From NCBI GenBank assembly GCA_023897205.1, contig JAHWDD010000001.1, positions 4,526,001-4,590,000 of the forward strand: a stretch of 64,000 nt of DNA, written 5' to 3'. A program made the position numbers and the translations under genes. This stretch comes from Exophiala sp. HKRS030. Its lineage: Eukaryota > Ascomycota > Eurotiomycetes > Chaetothyriales > Herpotrichiellaceae. Below are positions 45,636 to 55,884 of this stretch, in pieces. Numbering within the stretch: the first letter of the stretch is position 1; each line of letters opens with the position of its first letter. The notes under the pieces are model-generated. The model was not told where the DNA came from, searched no databases, and saw only the letters and a list, made by a program, of their open reading frames with translations.

Positions 45636-46978
45636 GGCTACGGTTCAACGCCCACGGTACCGTGAATAAGTTTGTGGACAGCGAATGAGATATTTGGTGT
45701 TGTTATATAGATGAGTCGCACAAACACCGTGAGCAGATCGGGTTTAAGCAGTCGATATGAACATCAATTATAGTAAAACGGATTGCAGCGTTGATGTTTC
45801 TCCCCCAATGATGTCAATTTGATATGTACAGCAGAATACGTTCTTGGCGCCTTCGAGCAATTGCCCCGATTTTCACCCAGATGGCGCCGCTTTTGCAACT
45901 TTCTGATCAACAACGGCTCCCTCGAGACCACAAATCTCTCCCTAAAGACAACAGTCTGTCTCCTCTTCCAATATCTCTCCAGCGGTTGACACGATGTTAT
46001 GCTGAATGAGCGAGACGAGAGCAATGTTTTGCCGGGAAAATAGAAAACTGATGGGTGGATGAAGGTTTGGACAGGTCATTCCTAGAGGATTCGTTAAGGT
46101 AGTATTCAGTAAATAGTGGCGGTATGAGTAGGTATCTGCTTGTTTTCCTTCTCCTATAGCGTAGGCTACCTACCTTTTTTCCTAGGATGTGTTCAGAGTC
46201 ATTTTGTTCAAGTTGATCACTTTCTCAAGAAAGTTGTTGGAAAGAGCTCCCTTCTGTACAACTGGCCGAGGGATCACGCTGTTTCTGTAGCAGCCACTAG
46301 CAAACCATACATGTCCCTTCCAGGCCATCTATCGTGAACAAAAAAAACGTACCATTGGGACGGTCACGGATTGTTCTTGCTGTCTTTTGACTTACCTAGG
46401 TACGGTTGAATAGTTCTCGTCGCGAAACACCATCACCATCGAACCGGCGTAGGGACGGGACAAGCTCTCATCGCGGTTGGTGACTAGAACGTGATTCGAT
46501 AGAGGTTGACAGATATATATTAATATTCCGCAGTTGGGACATTTCCCCCTGATTGGCGCAGCTTTCACATCACCTCCCATTACTTTCTCTCACCTTTCTC
46601 ATTACGATGTCTTTTCCAGTGATGTTTCAATTTTAATCTGTATTGTAGTATCAAGTCGCTCAGTCAAAGTAATATACAAATCCCTGGGTGTAGACAACAA
46701 CGACCCAGCCCACCGTTCGATCCGAGTGTCGAAGATGAGGTCTTTGGCAACATAGTGCAGGATGCCCAGTGGCTTGCAAGTCGTTTATTTTTATTCGCTC
46801 CACGTAGCATATAGGAGGTTCATTCCGGCAAGTCGTTACATCTTCTGCCAGATACGACATGATTTGTAGTAATATCCACACGCCAATGCACATGTTATTG
46901 TGCTCTATGAGAATCAGTTGGTCTAATACAATTCTACAATCCTTGGCAAAGCAGGTACACCATGCATGAAATGTACAT
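45636..46978. other. intergenic 1.3 kb
   Basis: Promoter side of the PhzF-family gene and 3' side of COQ1. CCTAGGTA lies at 46,395-46,402. No gene recognised. Confidence 0.4.
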
Positions 46979-48449
46979 TCATTTCCTCCTCTTCATCACC
47001 TTGACGCACATCTCTTCAAGGCCGTCTTTGGCCTCGCCAGGTGGGAAGAAGCTAATACTACTTATAGCCTTGTCCGCATATTCTTGGGCGAGGGCTCTGG
47101 TTTGCTTAAGACCATCAGATTGCAAGACGAGTTCTCGTGCCTGATCACATTCGAGTTAGTAAAACAATATTCAATCACCCTAGAGGCCGGAAAGTACTCA
47201 CCCTCTGCACATCGCCCTCTTTGGCAAACTTGCGTCCCACGAGCAAGCCTAGCTCCGGTCGATCCTTCCAGGCGAACAAGAGTGGTGCGGTTGCAAGGCC
47301 TAGCTCCAGATCTGCTCCCGCCGGCTTGCCCAGCTCTCCAGCACTGATCGTATAATCAAGCATATCATCCACAAGCTGGAACGCCAGGCCGAGGTTCTTG
47401 CCGTACTGGTATGCGGCCTCAACGACACTGGGCGCACATTGTCCCAGGATTGCAGCTGCCCTACAACTCTTGCTTATTAGACTGGCTGATTTGAGATATG
47501 TTTTTTGCAAGTAGTATGTGATGGCCTGCTCATTCCACTTGGGGTTGGACTCGTCGCTGGCGGTGTTCTTGAGCTGCATGAATTCGCCCTCGACGAGGTT
47601 TGCAATCACCGTGGCGAGAAGTTCAACCACTTCGGGATCTCGAAGACGGGCCAGAGCCACAGATGCCCGGCCAAGCATGAAATCACCGGCCAACACGGCC
47701 ATTTTGTTCCCAAAGGTGGTGTTGGCAGAAGGAGCGGAGCGGCGGGTGGTACTATGGTCAATTACGTCGTCGTGTAGTAGGGAGGCGGTGTGGATGAGTT
47801 CTGTTATTTCGGCCAGGCGACGCTGCGAGGGAAGAATGGATGCGTCGTCCGGGAAGGCGTAGGTTTCGTTGGATGTGGATGTGAGTGGGGAGGTAGGCTC
47901 AGAGACCGACGCCTGATCAGGGTTGTTGTCATACAAAACTGTAGGTGAAGATATCGGCGTGTCAATGCTCGACCGGGAGAGGCTTTGGGATTCGTAGCGT
48001 GGTTGTTTTGCGGCAAAGGCGGTCGCTCGAGCCATGAGCAATACCAGCAGCGGGCGCACATGCTTGCCCTCGCTCTGGGTGTAATATTTTGCTACTGTGG
48101 CGAGGACTGGATGGCCCGAACCCAATAACTGGCGGATGTTCTTGTTCAGGAACTTGAGTTCTTGTGCCACAAGCTTGAGAGGATCGATGGTGACATTACT
48201 GGTCGCGTTCGAGGATCCGGACGAGGGCAAGACATCGGCGACGGTAGCTTGGATCTTCGAGACTGCGGCTGCCCATGCCGAGGCATTTTGTTGAGACGAT
48301 GAAAAGTGTCGTTTTGACTGTCGAGCCCGAGAGCTATGTGATCGGGTCAAGCACCATGGACAAATAGCTGGTACTGAAGCTGTCGATGCTCGGACAGGAA
48401 CGGATGGTTGCAAAAGTGCAGAAGAGCTGGGAGGTATGCGCACTCGCAT
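46979..48449 (-). CDS. COQ1: polyprenyl diphosphate synthase Coq1 (ubiquinone side chain), 469 aa
   Basis: Mitochondrial trans-prenyltransferase that builds the isoprenoid tail of ubiquinone. Exon 1 48449-47202, intron 61 nt (GTGAGT...ATCAG), exon 2 47140-46979; 1410 nt. The N-terminal about 60 residues are rich in Ser and Arg and fit a mitochondrial presequence. Core motifs: GKHVRPLLVLL, the first Asp-rich motif LLHDDVIDHSTTRR, GNKMAVLAGDFMLGRA, and the second Asp-rich motif FQLVDDMLDY followed by GKPAGADL. A Ser/Thr-rich insert of about 55 residues before LPSQRRLAEITELIHTAS is common in fungal Coq1. The C-terminus ends with LEEMCVKVMKRRK. The ATG at 48,449 starts the presequence; the frame is open upstream, but those residues are hydrophobic and unlike the family. 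Confidence 0.95.
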
Positions 48450-49055
48450 GGTGAAAGACGAAGCAACCAAGACGCCAGTCAAAAAGCCATGGAAGAAATA
48501 CAGGTAAAGAATAATATACAAAAGAACCTGGAGAAAAGGCAGACGAGTAGCTGTTCGTGGTCGTATTCTGAGAAAGCGAATGCGAAAGATGCCGAAAACT
48601 GCGCCAGCAACTTTTTGGTGGTCGAGAAGAAAGTCGAGGTCTTTGAAATCGGCGGGTCCAACTCCGATTCGACAATTGACATTCAAGCTTCGGATTATCA
48701 TTAGCATTGGATCCCTCTAGATTGGTACGAGTATTTCTGTTACTGAAGATCGAGGGCCACATTCACAAGGCATGTCAATCGAAAGATAGATCTATCTTCA
48801 CCAATGATGGCAGCAAAATGGGTATATATGTTGTGCAATATCGTAGTCATATCGTTGAGCCGTCTCTGCTCCCAGGGTGAACCAGGGTCCGCAGCAAGTC
48901 ACGCAGGAGCCATTCAGGCTGCCTAAGAACGATACCACACCAGTCATTGAGGTCTATCGTTTCATCTTGAGGTCGTTCTGGTGTTGAAGCTTCACTCCCA
49001 ACACTCTTGATAAGAATCACGTCATCTGGCTTTGAAGAACACATTCCTTCATGTA
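48450..49055. other. intergenic, COQ1 promoter region
   Basis: A 606-bp spacer, upstream of COQ1 and downstream of the AMMECR1 gene. No gene recognised. Confidence 0.4.
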
Positions 49056-50072
49056 TCAGCTCAAAGTCTCCCCGTGTTTCTCTACCCAATTCCTCCAGTC
49101 CATCCATTCATTATAGGATGCACTGGCCTTTAACCCGGTATATCGCACGGCTCTGAAGTCCTGTACGTCGTCCCATGGCTTCGTGTTTTGGCCGTCGCTG
49201 GCTCTAGCGGACCCTCTGAGTAGTCGTTTGGCTACGCCATGGCCATAGCCACCATCCCACCCGGCCTTCTTCATCAAACTCTCTACCGTCTCTTCTTTAG
49301 TCCAGCCCTGCTCGACAGCCACGTCAGGCAGATACGTAGCTCCATGGCGGCGACTACGATGTGTGAAGCTGATTCGTAGGCCATGAGTCCCCAGTGTCCA
49401 GTCAAGCGCGTCACTGCATGGCTCAAAATCGGCCAGCAAAGTCAACGAGCAGGAGAGTGTGGGCAGCAATGAGGCTGGAATAGGCGAAAAACGTGTGTCG
49501 TCAAAGGCCGACGTAAGTGCATATGTTGACAGACCTGACGCAAGCGGTTGAGCCTCAAAGGTACCAATGCAGCCGCGTAGGGATTTGTGACCTGATTTAG
49601 AAATGGTGTTCCAGGTGACGAAAAGTGGGAAGGAATCGGTGACGGAGAGTCGAGAAGCGTAGGACGGCTGCGAAGGAGTGATGGACGTTGCACTCGAATG
49701 TGTGGTCAACTGAGAATTGGAAGATGTTCCTGATCTTGTGGAGGGAGAGGACGCTGAAGAAGACCTGGAGGAGGATGTGGATGCCTTCAGCCTAGATATG
49801 CTTGATACCTGAGGGCGACGAGTATATTCGCGTTGTTGAGAGGACCCCTCTTCCTCGTCCTCTTCGTCCGCAACTTCCTCGTCTTCTGCGTCAAGATCTA
49901 TGTCTTCGTCCGCATCTTGCTTACCCTCGCGTTCCGCCGCTTCATCGGGATCGCAGTCTAATTTGTAGTCCTTGTACAAATCGAGCACTTGCTGCAATGT
50001 AGGAGGGTCTCGCCGGTCGAAACTCGCGGACAAGACTTCAATGCAAAATAGGCAATGAGCAGGACTTGCCAT
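49056..50072 (-). CDS. AMMECR1 family protein, 338 aa
   Basis: Single-exon gene. AMMECR1 domain at both ends of the protein: MASPAHCLFCIEVLSASF (1-18), FPLFVTWN (148-155), the invariant LRGCIG (165-170), HGLRISFTHRSRRHGATYLPDVAVEQGWTKEETVESLM and a closing YNEWMDWR. A non-conserved, highly acidic then Ser-rich insert (about 45-138) splits the domain, as often in fungi. The family occurs in all domains of life; the LRGCIG motif and fold suggest an enzyme or RNA-related role, but no reaction has been firmly established that I know of. Confidence 0.92.
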   Translation of the reverse strand: MASPAHCLFCIEVLSASFDRRDPPTLQQVLDLYKDYKLDCDPDEAAEREGKQDADEDIDLDAEDEEVADEEDEEEGSSQQREYTRRPQVSSISRLKASTSSSRSSSASSPSTRSGTSSNSQLTTHSSATSITPSQPSYASRLSVTDSFPLFVTWNTISKSGHKSLRGCIGTFEAQPLASGLSTYALTSAFDDTRFSPIPASLLPTLSCSLTLLADFEPCSDALDWTLGTHGLRISFTHRSRRHGATYLPDVAVEQGWTKEETVESLMKKAGWDGGYGHGVAKRLLRGSARASDGQNTKPWDDVQDFRAVRYTGLKASASYNEWMDWRNWVEKHGETLS

Positions 50073-50607
50073 CGAACCCGACGAGGGAGCTTCGTAGATT
50101 GTTACGGAGGTGGCTGATCAAGACGGTAGATCAGAGAGGGGTGGCTACCCAAGGTTGCGAATGCCTTTGTGGACAGCAAGGAGCACAGACAGCTCAATAA
50201 GACTCAACGGTACATAGGTAGGGAACGAGAAAAATGAGCGTGCGGCTACGGAGAACAACTATTGTAAGATAGACAGAAGAACGAGGTAGATCATGATGGA
50301 GATGTTGGGAACACGCAGGTTGTGTCGGTGGCTGACACTTGGACTTGGACTGGGGGATCGAAGGGGTCAATTGATCGTCTCACATGTGCGGAGTCCAGGT
50401 TCATCGTATCGTATTCAGCTGATCCAGTTCTTGTTCTCCTGCAAAGACTCCACCATTCCTTATCGCCCTGTGCTCAGTCCGTACTCCTTACCTACGAACG
50501 CCAGATGGTATGTTGCCTACTCCGTATGTAAAGTTGAACTCCCTCCTCCGTAGACATGACACCAAATCCAAAATACCCCGGAGTCCGTATGAACTCCATC
50601 GACACAA
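50073..50607. other. intergenic, AMMECR1 promoter region
   Basis: A 535-bp spacer containing TACTCCGTA at 50,518-50,526. No gene recognised. Confidence 0.4.
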
Positions 50608-50737
50608 TCACTTCCACGTATCCACATTGCCAACAGTGATTCCCAAGCCGGCGTCACTATGACTACTTGTCGTCTGCTGAGACCTTGCACTGCTCGCGCG
50701 GCTCCGGGAGGCCGCCGACTCATCATCATCATCGCTT

Positions 50738-51534
50738 TCAGGCTCCTGGGGCACCAGCCTTACTGGCCTTTCGTTTCTCCCACTCTGCAACCAGGTTTCG
50801 ATAGTAAACTTCTGCTTGTACAGTGATACTGTAATATTCAGGAGTCCATCCAGCCTTGTTCTTTCGTAGTGGATCAGCCCCAGCCTGCATCAAAGCCCGG
50901 ACGGCCTTGAGATTGCCCCATGCAGTTGCATTGTGTAGACATGTATTTCCTTGATCATCTCTTGCATTCACGTCTGCTCCATATGCGATCAGAATGTCTA
51001 TAGTGTTATTGTCTTCCCCCGTACGTGTGGTAGGTCTCGAATTCTGGTCGGCGTAGCTGGGTACAATCGCCGCACCCTGAGAACAGGATGCGAGATGGAG
51101 GGGCGTTTGGCCTTGGTAGTCTGGTCGGTTGACGGTTTGAGGGAAGTGTTTGCAAAGAAGCTCGACCACAGGCGATTGAGAAGAGGCAGCAGCAAGATGA
51201 AGAGGGGTTCTGCCGTCAGTGTTGACCGAGATTCCCAGATTGTCACCCTGGTTGGAGTAGATCCAGTCTGTGACTTCTCGAGTGCTGTCATGGCCGAGTG
51301 AGACCAACAGCTCCTGTGTACCGAGTCAGTCATATTCAAGCAATTCTGCGCGGTTAGCTCGCTCACTGCTATCTCTGTCAAGCCATGTTGAGCGGCTAGA
51401 TGCAAAGATGTATTGCTCTTATCGGCAAAGTCAGGATTGTGTAGATGTTCGGGATGATGCTTTAGCAGTCGTCGAACTAAAGCAACGTCATTTAACAGGA
51501 TGGCCTGGCGAATGGAGAGATCAACTCGACTCAT
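50738..51534 (-). CDS. ankyrin repeat protein, 247 aa (C-terminal tail out of frame)
   Basis: Exon 1 51534-51367, intron 53 nt (GTGAGC...ACACAG), exon 2 51313-50738. Four to five ankyrin repeats: NTSLHLAAQHGLTEIAELL, GRTPLHLAAASSQSPVVELL, GQTPLHLASCSQ, NNTIDILIAYGADVNARDDQGNTCLHNATAWGNLKAVRALMQAGADPLRK, then GWTPEYYS. The frame stops after EWEKRKASKAG. One base later a good-looking coding tail follows without a break: VRLVPQEPESDDDDESA to GLGITVGNVDTWK, ending at 50,608. I recall such an acidic/Ser tail ending GLGI..G.VD.W from fungal relatives. One extra C in GGCC near 50,770 would explain it, either as a real frameshift removing about 50 residues or as a base error. No signal peptide; small fungal ankyrin proteins of this sort are poorly characterised. 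Confidence 0.82.
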
Positions 51535-51888
51535 TCTTAGGGTTGCATAGTCAGGGAAGAGACATGTCTAACAACGAGAGGTCAGAAGGAAAAATGCTTG
51601 CGTCCGGCGCAACAATGACAACAGACAGTGAATAGATGAGGCATGTGTTCCTGGGGACGCCTGTACTTAATTGCGGGGAGCATCGGGCAACCGCTGGAGC
51701 CCGCCAATCAGCAAAGCGTGCACATGCCTACACTACATACTACAATAGTACTCAGTTGGTGATCTTCACATCCGCACCATCAATACTTGTACTCAGTATC
51801 TGAAATGTGAAAAGGCACACGGAAACGTCTGACTTGCGCTAACAAATGGCCAGTCACGCTCTCTGGACATTCTTCCATTATTCCGTCA
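51535..51888. other. intergenic 354 bp
   Basis: The spacer holds the ankyrin gene promoter and the 3' end of the ketoacyl-CoA reductase gene. Nothing else seen. Confidence 0.4.
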
Positions 51889-52956
51889 CTACGTCTCCTT
51901 CTTGCCATTTTGTGCCTCTCGTTCTGCCTTCCTGAGGGCTCTTCTCCGGATATCAACATGCATTTTCCTGTTGAATTCGAGAAGCAAGCCGTTCATAGGA
52001 CCCAATACACCGGTGATAAGGGCTGCTACTATGGCATGACTCCAGTAAGGAGTGCCGCTGTGCGCATAGCCAATGCTTCCACCTCTGCGACCAATCTTTG
52101 CCAGCACTGATTTGACAAAAGCTTTTGCTGTAGGCACTTGCCAGTTCGCGCGGCGAATTTTAGACATGGCCGACGTAACAAGATAGGAATGCACCATGAA
52201 CACATCAATCCCTTTGCTCGAGAGCTCAGAAGCCAATGCATTTGACCATTGTTGTAAGAAAGCTTTGGAACCAGAATACGTAGCCAACAACGGAGTCGGC
52301 GCCAGGCCACCGAACGAACCCATGGTCAAGATGAGGCCTTTCTTCTGTGGCAGTATGCTTGGTAGGACAGTTTGTGTGACCCGTAGTGTTCCCATGCAAT
52401 TGATGTTGATAATATTTGACATCTCAGATAAGCTCGTTTCGGTAAAGGGCACAGGTATGCTGTGGCTTTGACCGACATTGTTGATCAGTATTGCTACTTT
52501 TTTCCCTTGCACCAAAGAAGCCAAAGCCGCGTAGTCCGCATCGCGGTTTTGTGAAAAGTCCATGGCCAGGATTTCCACCACAGCACTGGCTGACAAGTTC
52601 TTGATTTCGGAGGCGAGGGACTCGAGTTTGGAAGCGGTTCTCGATACCAGGATCAGGTTGAAGCCCTTCTTAGCTAGCTGTAGGGCATATTCTCGACCGA
52701 TGCCATCAGAGCTCCCCGTAACGACAGCCCATGAGCCCTTGGGGCCATATTTCGAGAGCTATAGAGTAAGCATTAGTCGGGTAGATCGTGCGTGACAGCC
52801 TCGGAATACACATACAGATTTACCAGGGAGCACAAAAGTGCTTAGAAGCACCCTGAATGTTGTGAACGCAATTGAGGCAATGGTGATGGCGCCCACGCCT
52901 ATCAACGCTGTAGAAGCCAGGCTCTGTTGGCCCAGAGGTCCCAAATCAACCGCCAT
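51889..52956 (-). CDS. IFA38: very-long-chain 3-ketoacyl-CoA reductase, 336 aa
   Basis: ER membrane short-chain dehydrogenase that performs the first reduction in very-long-chain fatty acid elongation. Exon 1 52956-52816, intron 57 nt (GTATGT...TATAG), exon 2 52758-51889. N-terminal membrane segment at about residues 14-42, then [19 protein letters not shown] (NADPH motif 61-68), INNVG (138-142), Ser195 in MGSFGG and the YSGSK catalytic pair (Y208, K212). The C-terminus ends NGKKET, a KKxx di-lysine ER retrieval signal. Length matches yeast Ifa38/Kar1 (about 345 aa). It is divergent from ERG28 over a 304-bp shared promoter. Confidence 0.93.
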
Positions 52957-53260
52957 GGCTATTGTCCGGGTTCAAATGCAGACCAGAAACTCAGTGGTTA
53001 TCAGCGCGAAAAATGTTGGGCATTGGAGCATTTGTGCTGACTGTAAATATTGCTGGATGAGGCCACGCCGGAGCTCCAACGAGTGCAGCCGATCGACGGG
53101 GGCACCTTCTCCTTGCGCGTCGAACGCGAATTAGTTAAAATGACAGCGCAGCTTGATTCTTGTATTTTTGTGCTTGCTGGTGAAATAGTTTTCGACTTCT
53201 ACGACTAGGAACACCAGGTTGACCTTGTATCTGCTTGCTAACCAATTTTTCTTGCTGTAA
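52957..53260. promoter_or_regulatory. shared divergent promoter, ketoacyl-CoA reductase / ERG28
   Basis: A 304-bp gap between opposite start codons of two ER lipid-synthesis genes. A single regulator could set both; no sterol-response element recognised by eye. Confidence 0.5.
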
Positions 53261-53756
53261 ATGGCTTCTATGAGCTCCTTCCTACCTCGATCTGAGGGCT
53301 TGCTGCCACTCTATGTGCTCTTCGTATGTCCGCCCACCACTCCACTGTTTGCAAGATCTGATCGATACGCAGGTTGGCGTCACTGCCCTCGGCAATGCTA
53401 TACAATGCTACAACACCATGTCCTATACGCAGCGCCTTTACTCCGGCCATAGCGAGGCAGGCAAGACCAAGAAACCGGCTCACGAAACTTCGCCCGCTAC
53501 CCCCCTGTCTTCGAGGACGTTCGGTACCTGGACCTTTGCTGTTGGGTTGGTGAGGATATTTGCAGCATACCATATGAACGAGGCGTCATGGTATCAGATG
53601 CAGATGCTGACCAACATGGTCGGTCTGGCTCACTTCAGCATGGAGGCATTTGTCTACAAAACAAGTCGTCCCTGGGGTCCTTGGCTGGCTCCAGTTTGTG
53701 TGTCCGTGTTTGGGCTCGTCTGGTCGTTTGCACAGTATGACTTTTATGTCAGGTGA
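53261..53756 (+). CDS. ERG28: ERG28, ergosterol biosynthesis scaffold, 148 aa
   Basis: Small polytopic ER protein that tethers the sterol C-4 demethylation enzymes. Exon 1 53261-53323 (MASMSSFLPRSEGLLPLYVLF), intron 49 nt (GTATGT...ACGCAG), exon 2 53373-53756. Family features: LPRSEGLLPLYVLF at the N-terminus, VTALGNAIQCY, SSRTFGTWTFAVGLVRIFAAYHMNE and a final FAQYDFYV. Hydropathy fits four membrane segments. Length matches yeast Erg28 (148 aa). It is tail-to-tail with GAL7, with only 41 bp between stop codons. Confidence 0.94.
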
Positions 53757-53797
53757 ATAGTGCGTGATGACAGATCGAGTACAACATGGCAAGTGCC

Positions 53798-55088
53798 TCA
53801 TGGTTGCGACTTTTCCTCGGCGGGTGGATTTTGCACTTTCTCTCCTCGAGCCTGGAGCGTTTTCCTGTACACCTCTCCACCACATGCTTGCAATCTGACA
53901 GTGGCTTGTTCTGGCGTGATGTCTCTCTGCGGCTCAGCCATCATTTCGTAGCCGACCAAGAATTTGCGGACGGTTGCACTACGCAACAGTGGTGGATAGA
54001 AGTGGAGGTGCAGACTGGAACATTCGAATTCCTCCTTACTGCCGTCAAGAGGAGCCTGGTGAATGCCCATGCTGTACGGAAAGCTCGTCTCAAACAAATT
54101 ATCATATCGACGCGTTGTCTCGGCGATTGTTTCCGCAAGATCCATCTGTTCCTTGTCACTCAGGTCGATCAACGAGCGTATGTGCTTAACGGGAAGGATC
54201 ATGGTCTCGAAGGGCCAAGTTGCCCACCAGGGGCAGACAACCAAGAATGTCTCGTTTTGGAAAACCACTCGCTCACCCTTCTCTCTTTCCAGCCGAGCGT
54301 AGTCGACCAACAGGTGTGAACCTCCTTGTTCCCGGTGGTATTTTCTCAGTTGTTCCAATTCGAGAGCCGGCTCTTCAGGTAGGGTTGTAGTCGTCCATAT
54401 TTGCCCGTGCGGGTGGGGATTAGAACAACCCATAGCAGCACCTTTGTTCTCAAATATCTGCATCCATCGATACTGCTCCTTGGGTGCCCCGACGTGCGCA
54501 TGATGGTCGGAGGGAGGAAGGTGGGTTGGTTTGGCGATGGCAGCGAGAGGAGACTTGGGAGAAATGTGGGATGTATATATTTCCGTCCATGTCTTGACGA
54601 TGGGCAGAATCTCGGAAGGGGACATGTCGGCCAAGGTGATGTTGTGACGGGCACTGAAGGTCAGGACATAACATTTGCCCTTGACAGGCTCCGCTTGGAG
54701 CAGGAGGCTCGACAGGCTCCCTTGGGCATCTGGAGAAGTGTAGTCCTCCTGCTCTTCCTTGACGGCGCTGTAATCATTTATAAAGACGAATGTGTTTTTG
54801 TAGTCGGGGTTGGTGTCGCCCGACGCCCTCTTGTTGCCAGGGCACAGGTAGCATTGGGGATCGTAAGTGGGCAAATCAATCACCCCGGGGCTCTCTGTCT
54901 GTCCTCTATATACACCAGATAGTCATTGTCAGGAGGAGTGTTTAGACGCGGTTAAAGAAGAGAAAGTACCATGGGAGATTCACTTACTGCCATGGTCTTT
55001 TGGTTCGGTGAGGGGAAACTAGAATCCAACTTCCTCGCAGAGGATTGTACCGACGGTGCGAGATGTCGTCTAGGATCTTGTCAGGCAT
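53798..55088 (-). CDS. GAL7: galactose-1-phosphate uridylyltransferase, 402 aa
   Basis: Leloir-pathway enzyme: UDP-glucose + galactose-1-P to glucose-1-P + UDP-galactose. Exon 1 55088-54988 ([31 protein letters not shown]), intron 82 nt (GTAAGT...TATAG), exon 2 54905-53798. The junction restores PWQGQTESPG. Zinc-site CYLCPGN, active-site HPHGQIW (about residue 200, the uridylylated His), and a late HQAPLDG with [11 protein letters not shown]. The ATG at 55,088 fits the family start. Expression is expected to be galactose-inducible and CreA-repressed in ascomycetes, but I did not find a clear site. Confidence 0.96.
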
Positions 55089-55884
55089 GATTTGAATTCT
55101 GTCGGACTGTCGACTAGGTGTCAAAGAGACCACCGTAGAAGAATGCAAAAGAAAGTGCCTTGTGGCCTGCAAGACAGTACTGCCTGAGGTGGGCGTTGTG
55201 TTTTTGGTAGGGCGAGGGGATTCCCAACGTCGCAATCCGTCCCGTGCAAAAAAAAGTAGGTCGATACAAGTACGTCAGAGGGCTGTTGCGACGCGAATGC
55301 TACATCAACCTGTCTACAGTACTCCGTAAATGCCCACCTCAATTGCTCCGTACCTAGGCCCGATGTGTGATCGAGAGATACATCATGACCAAACTAAAAT
55401 AGTAAAATGATCATGCAAAAGGTGTCATCTGTATATCATCCAGTCTACTTATCCCAAAAAAATTGAAACGATTCAAAAACTCCTCCGCTATATCGTAAAA
55501 AGGAATTCGTCCATTGTTGCTATCCATCGCGAGTCGTTTCAATGTCATCTTCGCCTTGTGTTCGTACTTGACATGTCAAAATAAAAATTGGGCTCCAACA
55601 CATCCATCCAAACCATGAATCACTCTTGATGTTGACCAGGGTCGGTGCTTCTCCACCTCCAAAGGGAATGTATTGCCATGGCTTGCAAGTGAACTCCGCG
55701 GGCAGTTTGTATTATGTTCCAACCCCTTCACCCAGAAAGAGAAAAATGGATGTCCACCTCAGTATTGCCACATGTCGTCGTGACTTTTAGGTGAGTGTGG
55801 CCATCATGGCCTTGATGATGCCGGGACTGGGAGCAGCCGAGCGTGAGCGACCTGGAGATTGCCATCAGGAACATTGTTACTTTT
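55089..55884. other. intergenic 0.8 kb
   Basis: GAL7 promoter and 3' side of the DUF8035 gene. TACTCCGTA lies at 55,320-55,328. No gene recognised. Confidence 0.4.

Noticed and set aside
47202..48707. Longer start for COQ1 (86 extra residues)
   Set aside because: The added residues are unlike the family; 48,449 gives a normal presequence.
50738..50840. 45-nt intron (GTATCA...TTGCAG) in the ankyrin gene to explain the tail shift
   Set aside because: Length is a multiple of three, so it would not change frame, and it would remove conserved residues.
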